Assembly: GCA_020205615.1 (NCBI GenBank)
Contig: CM035164.1
Span: 122,632,307 to 122,696,306, forward strand
Length of the DNA stretch: 64,000 nucleotides
From: Panax quinquefolius
Lineage: Eukaryota; Streptophyta; Magnoliopsida; Apiales; Araliaceae
Direction: 5' to 3'
Shown: one piece after another, positions 25,994 through 38,369 of the stretch
Position numbering within the stretch: position 1 is the stretch's first letter
How the letters are laid out: each line of letters opens with the position of its first letter
Notes under the pieces: model-generated
What the model saw: the letters and a program-made list of their open reading frames with translations, nothing else
Database searches by the model: none
What the model was told of the DNA's origin: nothing
Made by a program: the position numbers and the translations under genes

Positions 25994-26174
25994 TGTGGCG
26001 CCCCCAAAATAGGTATACATCACCCATTACGAGTTGTCAATACATGATGCGAAAACAACTACAACTTTATTATTACAACAATAAAAGCGTGAGTTTGAAT
26101 ACAAATATTATCTTACTGCACAATATCTATACTCAAATAAATCCTCATCACATTTATACGATACTTATTCACCG
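25994..26174 (-). repeat. Truncated 5' LTR of element A
   Basis: It begins TGTGGCGCCCCCAAAATAGG and follows the left LTR (18552 to about 18732) until GATACTTATTCACCG. From there the sequence switches to LTR DNA in the opposite orientation. Confidence 0.8.
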
Positions 26175-26566
26175 AAAATAAAATTTCTTCTTTTCGTCCA
26201 AAATATCTATTACGGATACTAGCTTTGATTGTATCCATGTTTTGATCATTCTTAATTTTACACCACTATGATTATTTTTGAGGTATTTTTTGAACATGGA
26301 TAAAACAAAGTACTGAATCCTAATCCTTAATCCTTAATCCTTGTCATTTTGTTTCACCGGATTCGTTTCTTTAAAAAATATTTTTCATCATCCTCGGTCT
26401 TAAATGATGATATTATTGAATATCTTTGGCACCAGAGTGCAAAAGATGAATGATTTCTGAAGAATATCTTTGGGTACATGAGTCAAAGATGAGCAGTGTT
26501 TAGATGAACACACCAATGATGAATATCTTTGGCTTGTAGTGCAAAGTTGAATATTTGATTCCGATG
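26174..26566 (+). repeat. Inverted LTR piece F, left half
   Basis: It is the reverse complement of the 19080-19480 part of the element A LTR, including the ATCCTTAATCCTTAATCCTT tandem and the CTTTGG-core repeats at about 26405-26560. Its continuation lies at 36226-36760, on the far side of element B. Confidence 0.85.
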
Positions 26567-29418
26567 TGTGGCGCCCCAAAATAGGTATACACAACACCCA
26601 TTCCGAGTGCCAAATACATGGTACAAAAAAACAAACTACAACTTCAATAATACAAATGTCGTGTGAAATACGACAATATATCTTAATGAGTTTAAATATA
26701 ATATTGTCTTCAGACAATATCTATACTCAAATAAATCTCCATCATAATTATTGATTCATTATTTTACAAAAATGGTGAGGACTACTAAACAACTCTCTCT
26801 AGAACCTTCATTCCATACCCCGAGTAGTACTTTCATTACATTCTCGCCTCCACGAGAAGAAAAATGGAACAACAAGGAAAAGGGTGAGCTCAACTAGCCC
26901 GATAAAGAATATTATGACTAAGATAATATACAACAAATTATCGTTAGTCTTCAACGAGGAAAAATCGATAGAATCTGATAGACAACAAGTTTCGGATCAA
27001 TATTCGCATTGAAATAATAATTCATAGAAGAGTTACGTAGAGAATGAAATCTACTATAATCTATGAATTTAACGATCCATCATCAATATTTTATCCTGTA
27101 ACATCATCAATCAATATGCATACGGAATCAAATATTCATCTTTTGCACTACTGAGGCCAAAGATATTCATCGATTAGTCATGTTCATTTAAACACTGTTC
27201 ATCTTTGCACTACAGAGCCAAAGATATTAATCAATCGGTCATGTTCATCTCAACACTGCTCATCTTTACTTTCTGAGGCCAAAGATATTCTTCGAAAATC
27301 ATTCATCTTTGCACTACTGGCCAAAGATATTCAATAATATCATCATTTAAGGCGAGGATGATGAAAATATTTTTAAAAGAAACGAATCCGGTGAAACAAA
27401 ATGACAAGGATTAAGGATTAAGGATTCGTACTTGGTTTTATCCACGCCCAAAAATACCTCAAAAATAATCATAGTGGTGTAAAATTCAAGAATGATCAAA
27501 ACATGGATCAATCGAGTTAGTATCCGAATAGATATTTTGACAAAAAGAAGAAATTTTATTTTTCGAATAATAGTCTGTAGTATCGTGAATAGTGGTCGTA
27601 TCGTGAATAGTCTTTGATATCGTGAATAGTAACTCAGACACCAAAAGATAGAAATTCCACAAAAAAACATCTTCACGCTTCATGAATAGTACTTTCGTGA
27701 ATAGTAACTTTCGTGAATAATAACTTCATGAATAGTAACTTCGTGAATAGTAACTCTGAATAATAACTCATGAATAAGTAACCCCGACATGAAAAAGTTC
27801 CAAATTTGATAAAAACTTGAGATCAACATTTCAAACATAATGATATTGATGAAATAATATCATTTGAGAAAAAAATAACATCCACTTACCTCGAAAGATC
27901 GATCTTACATTTGAAACAGGATATATAGGCTATGACTTGGACTTGCCTTAGTATAGCAATACTCAAAGTATACTCAAAATACTCACAAGAATAAACTCGA
28001 TAATATAGAGAGAAAACTTGATTTACGGTGTGATTTTCAATTCTAACCTAAGCCCTATTTATAGGAAATTGCTTAGAACACCAAAGCGAAAAATTTAATA
28101 AATTAATATATATATATATATATCAAATTCATACGCCAACCTTTGAGAATTCAGATCCTAGCATTTCCCACATGCCACCTTCTAGAAAGAAATGATAAAA
28201 ACGTTTTTCATAAAATAAATAATTAAAACTTACAAAAATTAATTATTTGAACTTGAACTTCAATAATTCATAATAAATAGCCCTTTCATCAGAAAATTCA
28301 AATCTCGCGAGTTTTTATAGGAAATCCAATTCTCTACAACTTTAAAGAAGAAAGTTTTCCAAATTCCAAATAGAAATTGACCGAAATCCACAAAGCAGGC
28401 GATTTTACAAATATAATCAAATTTCGATCAATAAATGGGGTCCACCGACATGTTTTAACATGTTTTAAACATTTATTGCAACAAAAATACTCTTCCTCCT
28501 CATATACTCATATATCCCATATTAGTTGTAAAAATATCATAGTTAATATATTATTAAAATAATATATTTAAATGAATTATTTTATCGAAAAAGATAAAAT
28601 ATTAATTTTCAACAATTGTCATTTTAAAATTTTCTCCATCTATATCCACATAAAATTAATATTTTCCTCATCATATAAATCAATAATTAATTATTCACAA
28701 ATAATATTACTGAGAATCACAATATTGAATGACCGTAGGTTCCGAGGAAAGAGGGGCTTTCGATAAAATTTCTTCTTCTTGGCGCCTTGATTAGGTGACC
28801 AAACCTCTCCTTGAGCGAGAACTTTCTAGACATTGCCAATAATGTTATCTAATAATATTATTCGGATAATATGAATTATTGCTTCGATAATGAAAATCTT
28901 TGTGTAATGTGATGATTATTGAAACAATGATAATATAAAATATCAACGCACAATTATTAACTCGATAAAATCTTTGAGCGATAATTCTTGTAACCATTAT
29001 TGAGTAGTGCCTTCTTACGTAAGAATCAATAATTGGTGCAATACTGGTATCTTCTTGTTCAACAACGCGTATTAGTGTGTTTTAACCACCGGTATATTCA
29101 GCGATATTAACGCAGAATAACAACTTCTGTAGTTATTTAAAAACAACTTATATTTGTCGTTTTCTTCATCCAATCACTTTCCGTTATGGGGCCCACACAT
29201 GGGGTCTTGTAGTTAATACGAATATTCCCAAACGATGCGAATATTCCACGACCAAAAGAATATTCCCAAACGATAATGAATATTTTATAACCACTTGCTT
29301 AATTTGAAATATTTGCATATTTAACCCTTAACTATCCACATTAATCAAATCAACCCTTACTATTTCAAAATAATAAATAAAGGAAATTCCTTTTTATTTA
29401 AAAATTTGAGGTCTTACA
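26567..29418 (-). repeat. 3' LTR of element B
   Basis: It starts TGTGGCGCCCCAAAATAGG and ends GAGGTCTTACA before the CCTCCCTCCTTATG polypurine complement. TATA box (- strand) is at about 28055-28066, CTTTGG-core repeats at 27135-27345, GAATAGTAACT repeats at 27580-27785, the ACGT palindrome at 29012-29025, the GAATATTC array at 29219-29283, and an (AT)n tract at 28107-28123. Confidence 0.9.
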
Positions 29419-29429
29419 ACCTCCCTCCT

Positions 29430-32400
29430 TATGAAATTTAGTCCTCGAAATTGGCGTCGCGTACACAGTGTTTTGAAAAGGTGAGGATACCTACGCTTTC
29501 ATTTCCGTTTCCAACTCCCGGTCATTTCCTCTATAACATGATTCCTCCACAAAACTTTAACTTGTGGTATAACCTTTCTTGGCGTAGGACATGCTCCTTC
29601 CTATCCAACATCTTGGCAGTACCTCCTCATCGTTAAGTCTTGGCTATCTCGTCCCGGTTTCTAACTTCGATAACGTGGTTCGGGTCTTTCACATATTCTG
29701 AAATGCGGATATATGAAACACATTATGAACACGAGACATACTCGGAGGTAGCAAGTCTATAGGCTACATTTCTACTCGGTCGAGAATTTGAAATGGACCA
29801 GATAAATCGTGGATTGAGCTTTCCTCTCTTCCCAAATCTTGTAACTCCCTTCCATGGAGCAACTCATGACAATACATGATCCCCTACATTAAATTCCGTC
29901 CTTTCGATGAAGATCCGCATAACTCTTTTGTCGATCTTGTGCTTGTTTGTATCGTTGTCGAATTATTTGGATCTTTTCGGTGAGTCATCGTCTTAACTTC
30001 GGGTCCCAACAATGTTGCTTCACCCACCTCATCCCAACATATTGGAGAACGACATTTTCGTCCATATAATGCTTGAATGGAACCATGCCTATATTTGTTT
30101 AATAACTATTGTTGTATGAGAATTCCACCAATGGCAAGTACTTATCCCAACTTCCTTTGAAATCTAGGACCACGAGTTTTAATATATCTTGAGAGTTTGA
30201 GTAGTCCTTTACGATTGCCCATCCGTTTGAGGATGGTATGCCAAACCAGATAAATAAATTAGTGCCCCGTAGCTTTCTAACCCAAAATCATGAAGTGAAT
30301 CTTGGGTCACGATCTAAAACTATGGATCTTGGCATGCCATGCAATCTCACAATCTCATTTACGTACATCTGAGAAAAGGCGTTCAAGGAATAAGTCTCTC
30401 GTATCGGTAAAAATGAGCGGAACTTGGTTAATCTATCAACAATAACCCAAATAGCATTGATGTCTTGAGAAACCGCATGGGAAGACCCGTAACGAAATCC
30501 ATAGTAATGTGTTCCCACTTCCATTCCGGAATCTCAAGTGGTTTACTGCGGACCCTTAGGTACAAGATGCTCGCCTTTTACCGTTAGCAAGTTAAACACA
30601 TCGAGATAAACTTTGCAATCTCTCTTCATATTGTTCCACCAAAATGTATGTGAAGATCACGATACATTTTAGTACTTCGAGGATGGATTGCAAATGGCGT
30701 ATTGTGTGCCTCCATCATAATCTTGTACTTCAAATCGTCAGTCGTTAGGAACACTGAAAGTCTAGAGTGGACTCAAAGTATTCCTTCTTCATCAATTCTA
30801 AACTTAGGAATAGCTCCTTCTTGTACTTTCTTCTTCATACGCATCGACTCAAGATTGGTGGCTTGAAAGCGACCTTAACTTTTCTATTAAAGTTGGCTCT
30901 GTCGTATACTTGACATCATCGCTTTTCGTTCCGCATATAATCTTCTACTCATCGCGTCATTACCACGTTCGCTTTTCGGGATGGCATGATCGAACATGTC
31001 TTTGAAATGAGTCTCTCTTGAGTTCTTGAAGCTCTTGGAAAATCTTCTCGCATTCCTCGCTCCATACAATTTTTGTATCTTTTGAGTCGATTAAGTTAAT
31101 GGAATAGCGATTCGAGAATATCCTTCAACGAATCTCCGATAATAACCAACTAAGCCTAGAAAGCTACGTCTTTCGATAAGCGACTTAGGTTGCTCTCAAC
31201 CGTGACTCATATCCCAATCTTGGATAGCACGTCACAATGACACCTATCGATTTACTATCGCATCGAATATGGCGTCCCTACGAGAGAGTGCGGCTTGGTG
31301 AATTCCACAAAGGAAGTCACAAGATAAAGGCTCGGTACCAAATTCTATAGTTGAATTTTTAACTCACGAAGTTCAATAGGAGCCATTCGATATGAGATTT
31401 TAGAAATGAGTTTTGTCTGGGGTTCAAAGTCGATACAAAATTTAATATCGAGGCTTTGGGAGTAAGCGAAAATTCTTGAAATCGTCGGAAAAATCAATAA
31501 CAACAGGAATATTATTCAAATCGGCGTGTCTTTATTCAAATCCATAACATGGACTAAGAAAACTTGACATCCGTAATAAGCGAATGACTTCATGGCTTGA
31601 TATGAAAATGTTTGACTACAATGGTTTGATTGCTTGAATTGAATAACGAGTTGCTTAGGAATATGAAAACTAACAACCTTACAAAAAGCAATCAATTTGG
31701 CATGATGAGTAGTTAACCTTAAAATCACATCAAAAGCAAATATCTCTATAGAAATAAGGTTAACGGGTAATGTGATAGTGCCAACTTGAATCAAGCAAGA
31801 TTTTTAAATAACGGATGTAATGAAATTTTCTCTAATGGAGTCTCCACAGATAGGTCAAAGTTTAATTTCTCCGTAGTCAAGTTCAAACGTTGAACGCAAG
31901 TAAGAGATAAAAGAATGGGTAGAACCGATATCTAGTAAGGTATATACTTAGCAAGAATTTATAATTAACTAACCCGTGCTAACCGTTCGGGTTCCTCGCA
32001 TTTTGACCGGTCACAACAAACGCTCTTCCGGAATCGTTGACTTTGACTTTTCGGACGATCTTTTGAGTCACCGTCCCATTGAACTAGGTTTCATTCTTGT
32101 CTGATCTCGGCGATATGTCCTTCCTTTCCACAATTATAGCATACCTTGAATCTGTTGTGGGCGGTTTGGTGATATATCCCTCTTTTCGCATTTGTAGCAT
32201 ATAATGGGTGGTCGTTCTCCTCCATAAAAACTATTTGCTTCTCTGGCGGCGTCGTCTTCACATGGTCGTTGTTGAATCTCCTCTTTTAAAATCTCCTCCC
32301 AGACTTCGCTTCTTCTATTTTCATGGCCACGATTACCACCGTGTGGTTCTGCCTTTGTCCAGTATTCTTCTTTCTCCGTTGGTTATCGTTATTACGATGG

Positions 32401-33180
32401 CTACTTATCTTGATATGATCCACGGTTATGGTCCCTCGGTTGAGCGTACTCGTTATCTCGCTCTAACAATGAGCCACATTGACAACATCTGAATAGAGAG
32501 AAAATTTATGAGAAATGAGATCTTGGGCGTATGTCGGGTTTCAAACCTCTCGAAACATCCGCGTCATCGTTCCTCATTCTCCACCAAATGAGGTGCAAAC
32601 ACGGATAACTCCGCGAACTTAGCCTCGTCTTTGGGACAATCGTCATGTTATTACTGCTCTAGTCTAATAAACTCCACTTCCTTCATATATGAATACTTTC
32701 GGGGAAGTACTTGTCGTTGAACTGTTTCTGAAAGCGTCTCCGTATGACATCTTTGAGTCGGTTGGATGGATGTACGCTTCACTGATTCCACCGATGTCTG
32801 CCTCGCCACGGAACATAAAGGTGGCGAATGGAACTTTCTGTTCCTCCGTGCATCCCAGACATCGAATATCTTGGTAATTTGTTTGACCCGTCTCACTTTT
32901 AATCGGATCCGGCTTTCCCAGAATTACGGTGGTCCCAACTCTTTGAAGCTGCTTGGTTGTGACCACCCGTGAATTGCTATCATTTCCTCTGTATTTTGAA
33001 CACGAGTCTCCTCGTCGATTTTGCATGAGCGCTGAAAAACTTCTAAACATCCCCGTTCATCATCGCTTTCGGTGGTGTTGTTCACGGGAGGAACATTTGC
33101 CGACTGTTGCGTTCTCCTCGTTGGTAAATCTGAGCATCTCCACGGTCTCATTTACTCCACTTTATTAATATTCTCGATTC
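29430..33180 (-). pseudogene. Defective gag-pol of element B
   Basis: Integrase core is the best-kept part (30288-30524: [21 protein letters not shown]). Gag covers about 32650-33150 (LGCTEEQKVPFATFMFRGEA), and zinc-knuckle remnants lie near 32100-32200. The protease motif at 31906-31932 reads DIGSTHSFI, so the catalytic triad DTG has become DIG. Relative to A, about 326 bp of RNase H is gone at about 30985, and most of the reverse transcriptase, including the FIDD active site, is missing around 31200-31360. The copy cannot make a working polymerase. Confidence 0.82.
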
Positions 33181-33352
33181 GACATTCTCAAATCTTGTCA
33201 TAAAACAAGGGTTAATTAAGAAAATCGATATATCACATAATATCCTATATCTTGACCAACTAACAAATAAGCTTAGGTAGGACACCTTTAGCGAAGGATT
33301 TACTCGTCTCTCCCTCCTAGTTCTATTCCAGATCTCACTTGGGAGATCATAT

Positions 33353-33369
33353 CCTAAGCTCGATACCAA
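33353..33369 (-). other. Primer-binding site of element B
   Basis: The - strand reads TTGGTATCGAGCTTAGG next to the 5' LTR end, identical to that of element A. Confidence 0.7.
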
Positions 33370-33371
33370 TC

Positions 33372-36225
33372 TGTGGCGCCCCAAAATAGGTATACACAAC
33401 ACCCATTCTGAGTCGCCAAATACATGGTACAAAAAAACAAACTACTGACTTCATAATACAAATGTCGTGTGAAATACGACAATATATCTTGTGAGTTTAA
33501 ATATAATATTGTCTTACAGACAATATCTATACTCAAATAAATCCCCATCATAATTATTGATTCATTATTTTACAAAAATGGTGAGGACTACTAAACAACT
33601 CTCTCTAGAACCTTCATTCCATACCCAGAGCTAGTACTTTCTACATTCTAGCCTCACGAGAAGAAAAAATGGAACAACAAGGAAAAGGGTGAGCTCAACT
33701 AGCCCGATAAAGAATATTATGACTAAGATAATATAAACAAATTATCGTTAGTCTTGAACGAGGAAAAAATCGATAGAATCTGATAGGCAACAAGTTTGAG
33801 ATCAATATTATGGTGAAATAATAATTCATAGAAGAGTTACGTAGAGAATGAAATCTACTATAATCTATGAATTTAACGATCCATCATCAATATTTTATCC
33901 TGTAACATCAATCAATATGCTTCGGAATCAAATATTCATCTTTTTACACTTCTGAGCGAAAGATATTCATCGATTAGTCATATTCATTTAAACACTGTTC
34001 ATCTTTTACTCTCTGGCCAAAAGATATTAATCAATCGATCGTATTCATCTCAACACTGTTCATCTTTGCACTTCTGGGCCAAAGATATTCTTGAAAATCA
34101 TTCATCTTTTGCACTTCTACGGGCCAAAGATATTCAATAATATCATCATTTAAGGCGAGGATGATGAAAATATTTTTAAAAAAGCGAATCCATTGAAACA
34201 AAATGACAAGGATTAAGGATTAAGGATTAGTACTTGGTTTTATCCACGCCCAAAAATACCTCAAAAATAATCATAGTGGTGTAAAATTCGAGAATGATCA
34301 AAACATGGATCTGATCGAGTTAGTATCCGAATATAGATATTTTGGACAAAAAGAAGAAATTTTATTTTTTGGTGAATAGTCTTGAGTATCACGTGAATAG
34401 TGTCAGTATCGTGAATAGTCTTGATATCGTGAATAGTAACTCAGACACCAAAAGATAGAAATTCCACAAAAACATCTTCACGCTTCATGAATAGTACTGC
34501 GTGAATAGTAACTTCGTGAATAATAACTTCATGAATAGTAACTTCGTGAATAGTAACTCGTGAATAAGTAACTCATGAATAATAATAACCCCGAGCATGA
34601 AAAAGTTCCAAATTTGATAAAACTTGAGATCAACATTTGACATAATGATATTGATGAAATAATATCATTTGAAAAAAAATAACATCCACTTACCTCGAAG
34701 ATCGATCTTTCAAATTTGAAACAGGATATAGGCTATGACTTGGACTTGCACAGTATAGCAATACTCAAAGTATACTCAAAATACTCACAAGAATAAACTC
34801 GATAATATAGAGAGAAAACTTGATTTACGGTGTGATTTTCAATTCTAACCTAAGCACCTATTTATAGGAAATTCTTTAGAAACACCAAAGCAGAAAAATT
34901 TAATAAATTAATATATATATATATATATATATCAAATTCATACGCCAACCTTAGAATTCAGATCCTAGCATTTCCCACATGCCACCTTCTAGAAAGAAAT
35001 GATAAAAAACGTTTTTCATAAAATAAATAATTAAAACTTACAAAAATTAATTATTTGAACTTGAACTTCAATAATTCATAATAAATAGCCCTTTCATCAG
35101 AAAATTCAAATCTCGCGAGTTTTTATAGGAAATTCAATTCTCTACAACTTTGCGAGAAGAAAGTTTTCCAAATTCCAAATAGAAATTGGCCAAAATCCAC
35201 AAGCAGGCGATTTTACAAATTTATAATCAAATTTCGATCGATAAATGGGGTCCACCGCATGTTTAACATGTTTTAAACATTTATTGCAACAAAAAATACT
35301 CTTCCTCCTCGTATACTCATATATCCCACATTCGTTTGTAAAAATATCACCGTTAATATATTATTAAAATAATATATTTAAATGAATTATTTTATCGAGA
35401 AAAAGATAAAATATTAATTTTCAACAATTGTCATTTTAAAAATTTTCTCCATCTATATCCACATAAAATCAATATTTTCCTCATCATATAAATCAATAAT
35501 TAATTATTCACAAATAATATTACGAGAATCACAATATTGATGACCGTGCGGTTCAGGGAAAAGGGGCTTTCCAATAAAATTTCTTCTTCTTCTTGTAGCA
35601 TGATTAGGTGACCAAACCTCTCCTTAGAGCGAACTTTCTAGACATTGCCAATAATGTTATCTAATAATATTATTCGGATAATATGAATTATTAGCTTCGA
35701 TAATGAAAGATCTTTGTAATGACAATTATTGAAACAACAACAATATAAAATATCAACGCAGACAATTATTAACTCGATAAAATCTTTGAGCGATAATTCT
35801 GTAACCATTATTGAGTAGTGCCTTCTTACGTAAGAATCAATAATTGGTGCAATACTGGTATCTTCTTGTTCAACAACGCGTATTAGTGTGTTTTAACCCT
35901 TTGGTATTCCAACAATATTAATGGTAACAACTACTACTGTTATTTAAAAACAACTTATATTTGTCGTTTTCTTCATCCAATCACTTTCAGTTATGGGGCC
36001 CACACATTTCTTGCCATTAATACGAATATTCCAGAAAAGATCTGAATATTCCACGACCAAAACGAATATTCCCAAGCGATAATGAATATTTTATAACCAC
36101 TTGCTTAATTTGAAATATTTGCATATTTAACCCTTAACTATCCACATTAATCAAATCAACCCTTACTATTTCAAAATAATAAATAAAGGAAATTCCTTTT
36201 TATTTAAAAATTTGAGGTCTTCTGA
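33372..36225 (-). repeat. 5' LTR of element B
   Basis: It is the near-identical partner of the 26567-29418 LTR. TATA box (- strand) is at about 34857-34867, (AT)n at 34911-34932, CTTTGG-core repeats at 33935-34140, GAATAGTAACT repeats at 34375-34590, the ACGT palindrome at 35823-35836, and the GAATATTC array at 36022-36090. Confidence 0.9.
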
Positions 36226-36760
36226 GATGTATATTGATTGATGTTACGGGGATAAAAGATAGAGCGATGAACTTTTAAATTCATACATGAAGATAGTAGT
36301 TTGCATTCTCTCTTAACTCTTCTAATGAATTATTATTTCATTGCGAATATTGATTTAAAATTTGTTGTCTATTGTATTCTATTAGATTTTTCCTGTTGAA
36401 GACTAACGGTAATTTGTTGTATATTATCTTAGTCATAATATTTTCTTTCTTCGGGCTAGTTGAGCTCACCTTTTCCTTTTTGTTCCATTTTTCTTCTCGG
36501 GATGCGAGAATATAAGCGAAAGCAGTCGGGTATGGAATGAAAGTTTTAGAAAGGATTGTTTAGTAGTCCTCACCATTTTTGTAAAATAATGTATCAATAA
36601 ATGTGATGAGGATTTATTTGAGTATAGATATTATGCAGAAGATAATATTTGTATTCAAACTCACAGCGATTTCTTGTTATAATAATAAAGTTGTAGTTGT
36701 TTACATCTTACGTATTTGACAACTCGTAATAGGTGATGTATACCTATTTTGGGGGCGCAT
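36226..36760 (+). repeat. Inverted LTR piece F, right half
   Basis: It continues the + oriented LTR interrupted by element B and ends in CCTATTTTGGGGGCGCAT, the LTR terminus. It is the reverse complement of about 18552-19090. The last 180 bp pair with 25994-26174. Confidence 0.85.
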
Positions 36761-38340
36761 AATATGTATGTATATACTGTAACCACAGAGTATCTGATAA
36801 TTTTATATCGACGATTTTTTTAGACTATAACGACGGACATGTGTTATGGTAACTGGTTTTAATTTTGACTAATGGAAGGAGGATATTTAGTTAAGTAGTA
36901 GAAATCATAGGGGAAATGTGATAGCCGGATTAATTGGGTATAAATAAAATTAGGAGAAATAAGCTTTTTTAGAGCATAAAATAAAACTTTGGCCTCCCTG
37001 GCTGAGCTGAGCTCATGGATGATGATATTCATTCCTAGCTAGCTACAGACACAGACCCTTCTTTGTTGAATGTTTTTTAAGCACAAACGCTAGCTTTTGA
37101 ACATACATATCCACACGAGTCCAATGATTGTGTGTTTGTAGCAATAAAAATGTCACCAACTTATGTGGATGGCAAAACCAAACCAGGCCAGCAGTAAGAC
37201 AAAAACAGACCCTCTTTTTCTAGGTGTACCCTCCTTGCACGTCAGCATTTCGACACGTGGCACGTCCCCATAATAGTGGAGCTAGGGGAGGAGACTTTCC
37301 TACTTTAATTCTATTTGTGTGGTTTTCAACATCAAACAGATACTACTACTACTCCAGTAAAAGGCCTAGAAGGTAGAGGAGTTTGGACCACCTGAATTTG
37401 CTCAACTAGAAGGGGGCATGTTTTTTAGTCCAGTCCCCACTACTACTATTAACCAGCTTCTGTTTGGGAAACTTTATTCCAGTTTCATTTGCTGAATCTT
37501 TGAAATTCAATAAAAGGGGTTGCCTTAAATAGCATATTTCTTAAATCATTTTGAATGACCAAAAAAAATTCTTAACCAATCTGTCTGTTGTATTTTCCAC
37601 TCCCCTTGACCCAATATGGAAAAGGAGAAGAAAAACAAAAGACTTTAAGGGATTTTTTTTATATTCAAATTAGCTAATTAAAATAATTGAGTGACAAAAT
37701 ACATAATATATGTTAATAAGTAATTATAAATAGTTAGTCATGTATAAATCAATTAACATGGTATACGTATTTATTTGATGCATGAGAAAAAGGTTAATAC
37801 ATGTATTCATGCTTGTTTTTTTGTAATGACAAATGGACATAATTTTTTACCATATATAAGTATGTCTTTGGGGGGATAAATAAATTATGTTTTGATTTGA
37901 GTTAAGAAAATTAATTAATCCACGCCTTCCTACTTAATTTGTTTTGTTTTGTTTTATTGTAATCAATCAATCCTTATAGTATTAAACATGCGCGCTGCAG
38001 GTTGGCATTGAGTTTGAGGCTAAATTGGTTGACACGTATTTTAGATTAATTAGTTCAATCCAAATTATGGTTACCCACTTGCTAATTATAATCAAACAGT
38101 ATATACTTGGATCACCAAAAACATGAGGCTAATTAATCTTGAAAACTCTTGGAATTAACCGCTCTCATGTTGAATCAATGCAGTACCACCTAGAAAAGAA
38201 AAGCACATATATTTAAATCCACTACTACCTAAATTTAAACATGCTATATATCAAAGAAAAGAGAAAATAAATTATTTTGCCTTGCAAAAAGAAAGAGAAG
38301 AAAACAGTTACAAGGTTTCCCACAAATAGTAGACAGGCAC
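36761..38340 (+). promoter_or_regulatory. NF-YA upstream region
   Basis: No gene is seen. At about 37250-37266 CGACACGTGGCACGTCC holds a CACGTG G-box with an ABRE-type ACGTGGC plus a second ACGT core, possible bZIP sites about 1.1 kb upstream of the transcript. A TGTATAAAAT box is at about 38346 just downstream of this stretch. Confidence 0.4.
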
Positions 38341-38369
38341 CGTATGTATAAAATTGCCATTCTTTGGCC

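Larger units (their letters stand above)
18552..26174 (-). mobile_element. Element A: Ty3/gypsy chromovirus (Tekay/Del-like), right LTR truncated
   Basis: The element is read on the - strand. Left (3') LTR is 18552-21237, polypurine tract is at about 21238-21252, degenerate gag-pol covers about 21270-25800, the primer-binding site is 25974-25990, and the right (5') LTR begins at 25994 but stops after about 180 bp. The integrase C-terminus runs into a chromodomain-like segment near 21280-21470, which places it among chromoviruses. The break at about 26174 joins an inverted LTR piece. No clean target duplication was found: the left flank is GTAAG and the right LTR is incomplete. Confidence 0.88.
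26567..36225 (-). mobile_element. Element B: younger chromovirus nested in LTR piece F
   Basis: Read on the - strand. LTRs are 26567-29418 (2852 bp) and 33372-36225 (2854 bp), with internal DNA between them. The flanks carry GATG at 26563-26566 and 36226-36229, a four-base remnant of a target duplication inside the LTR sequence that is otherwise continuous between 26566 and 36226. The near-equal, very similar LTRs point to a recent insertion. The internal region is about 0.8 kb shorter than that of A, because parts of RNase H and reverse transcriptase are missing. Confidence 0.9.
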
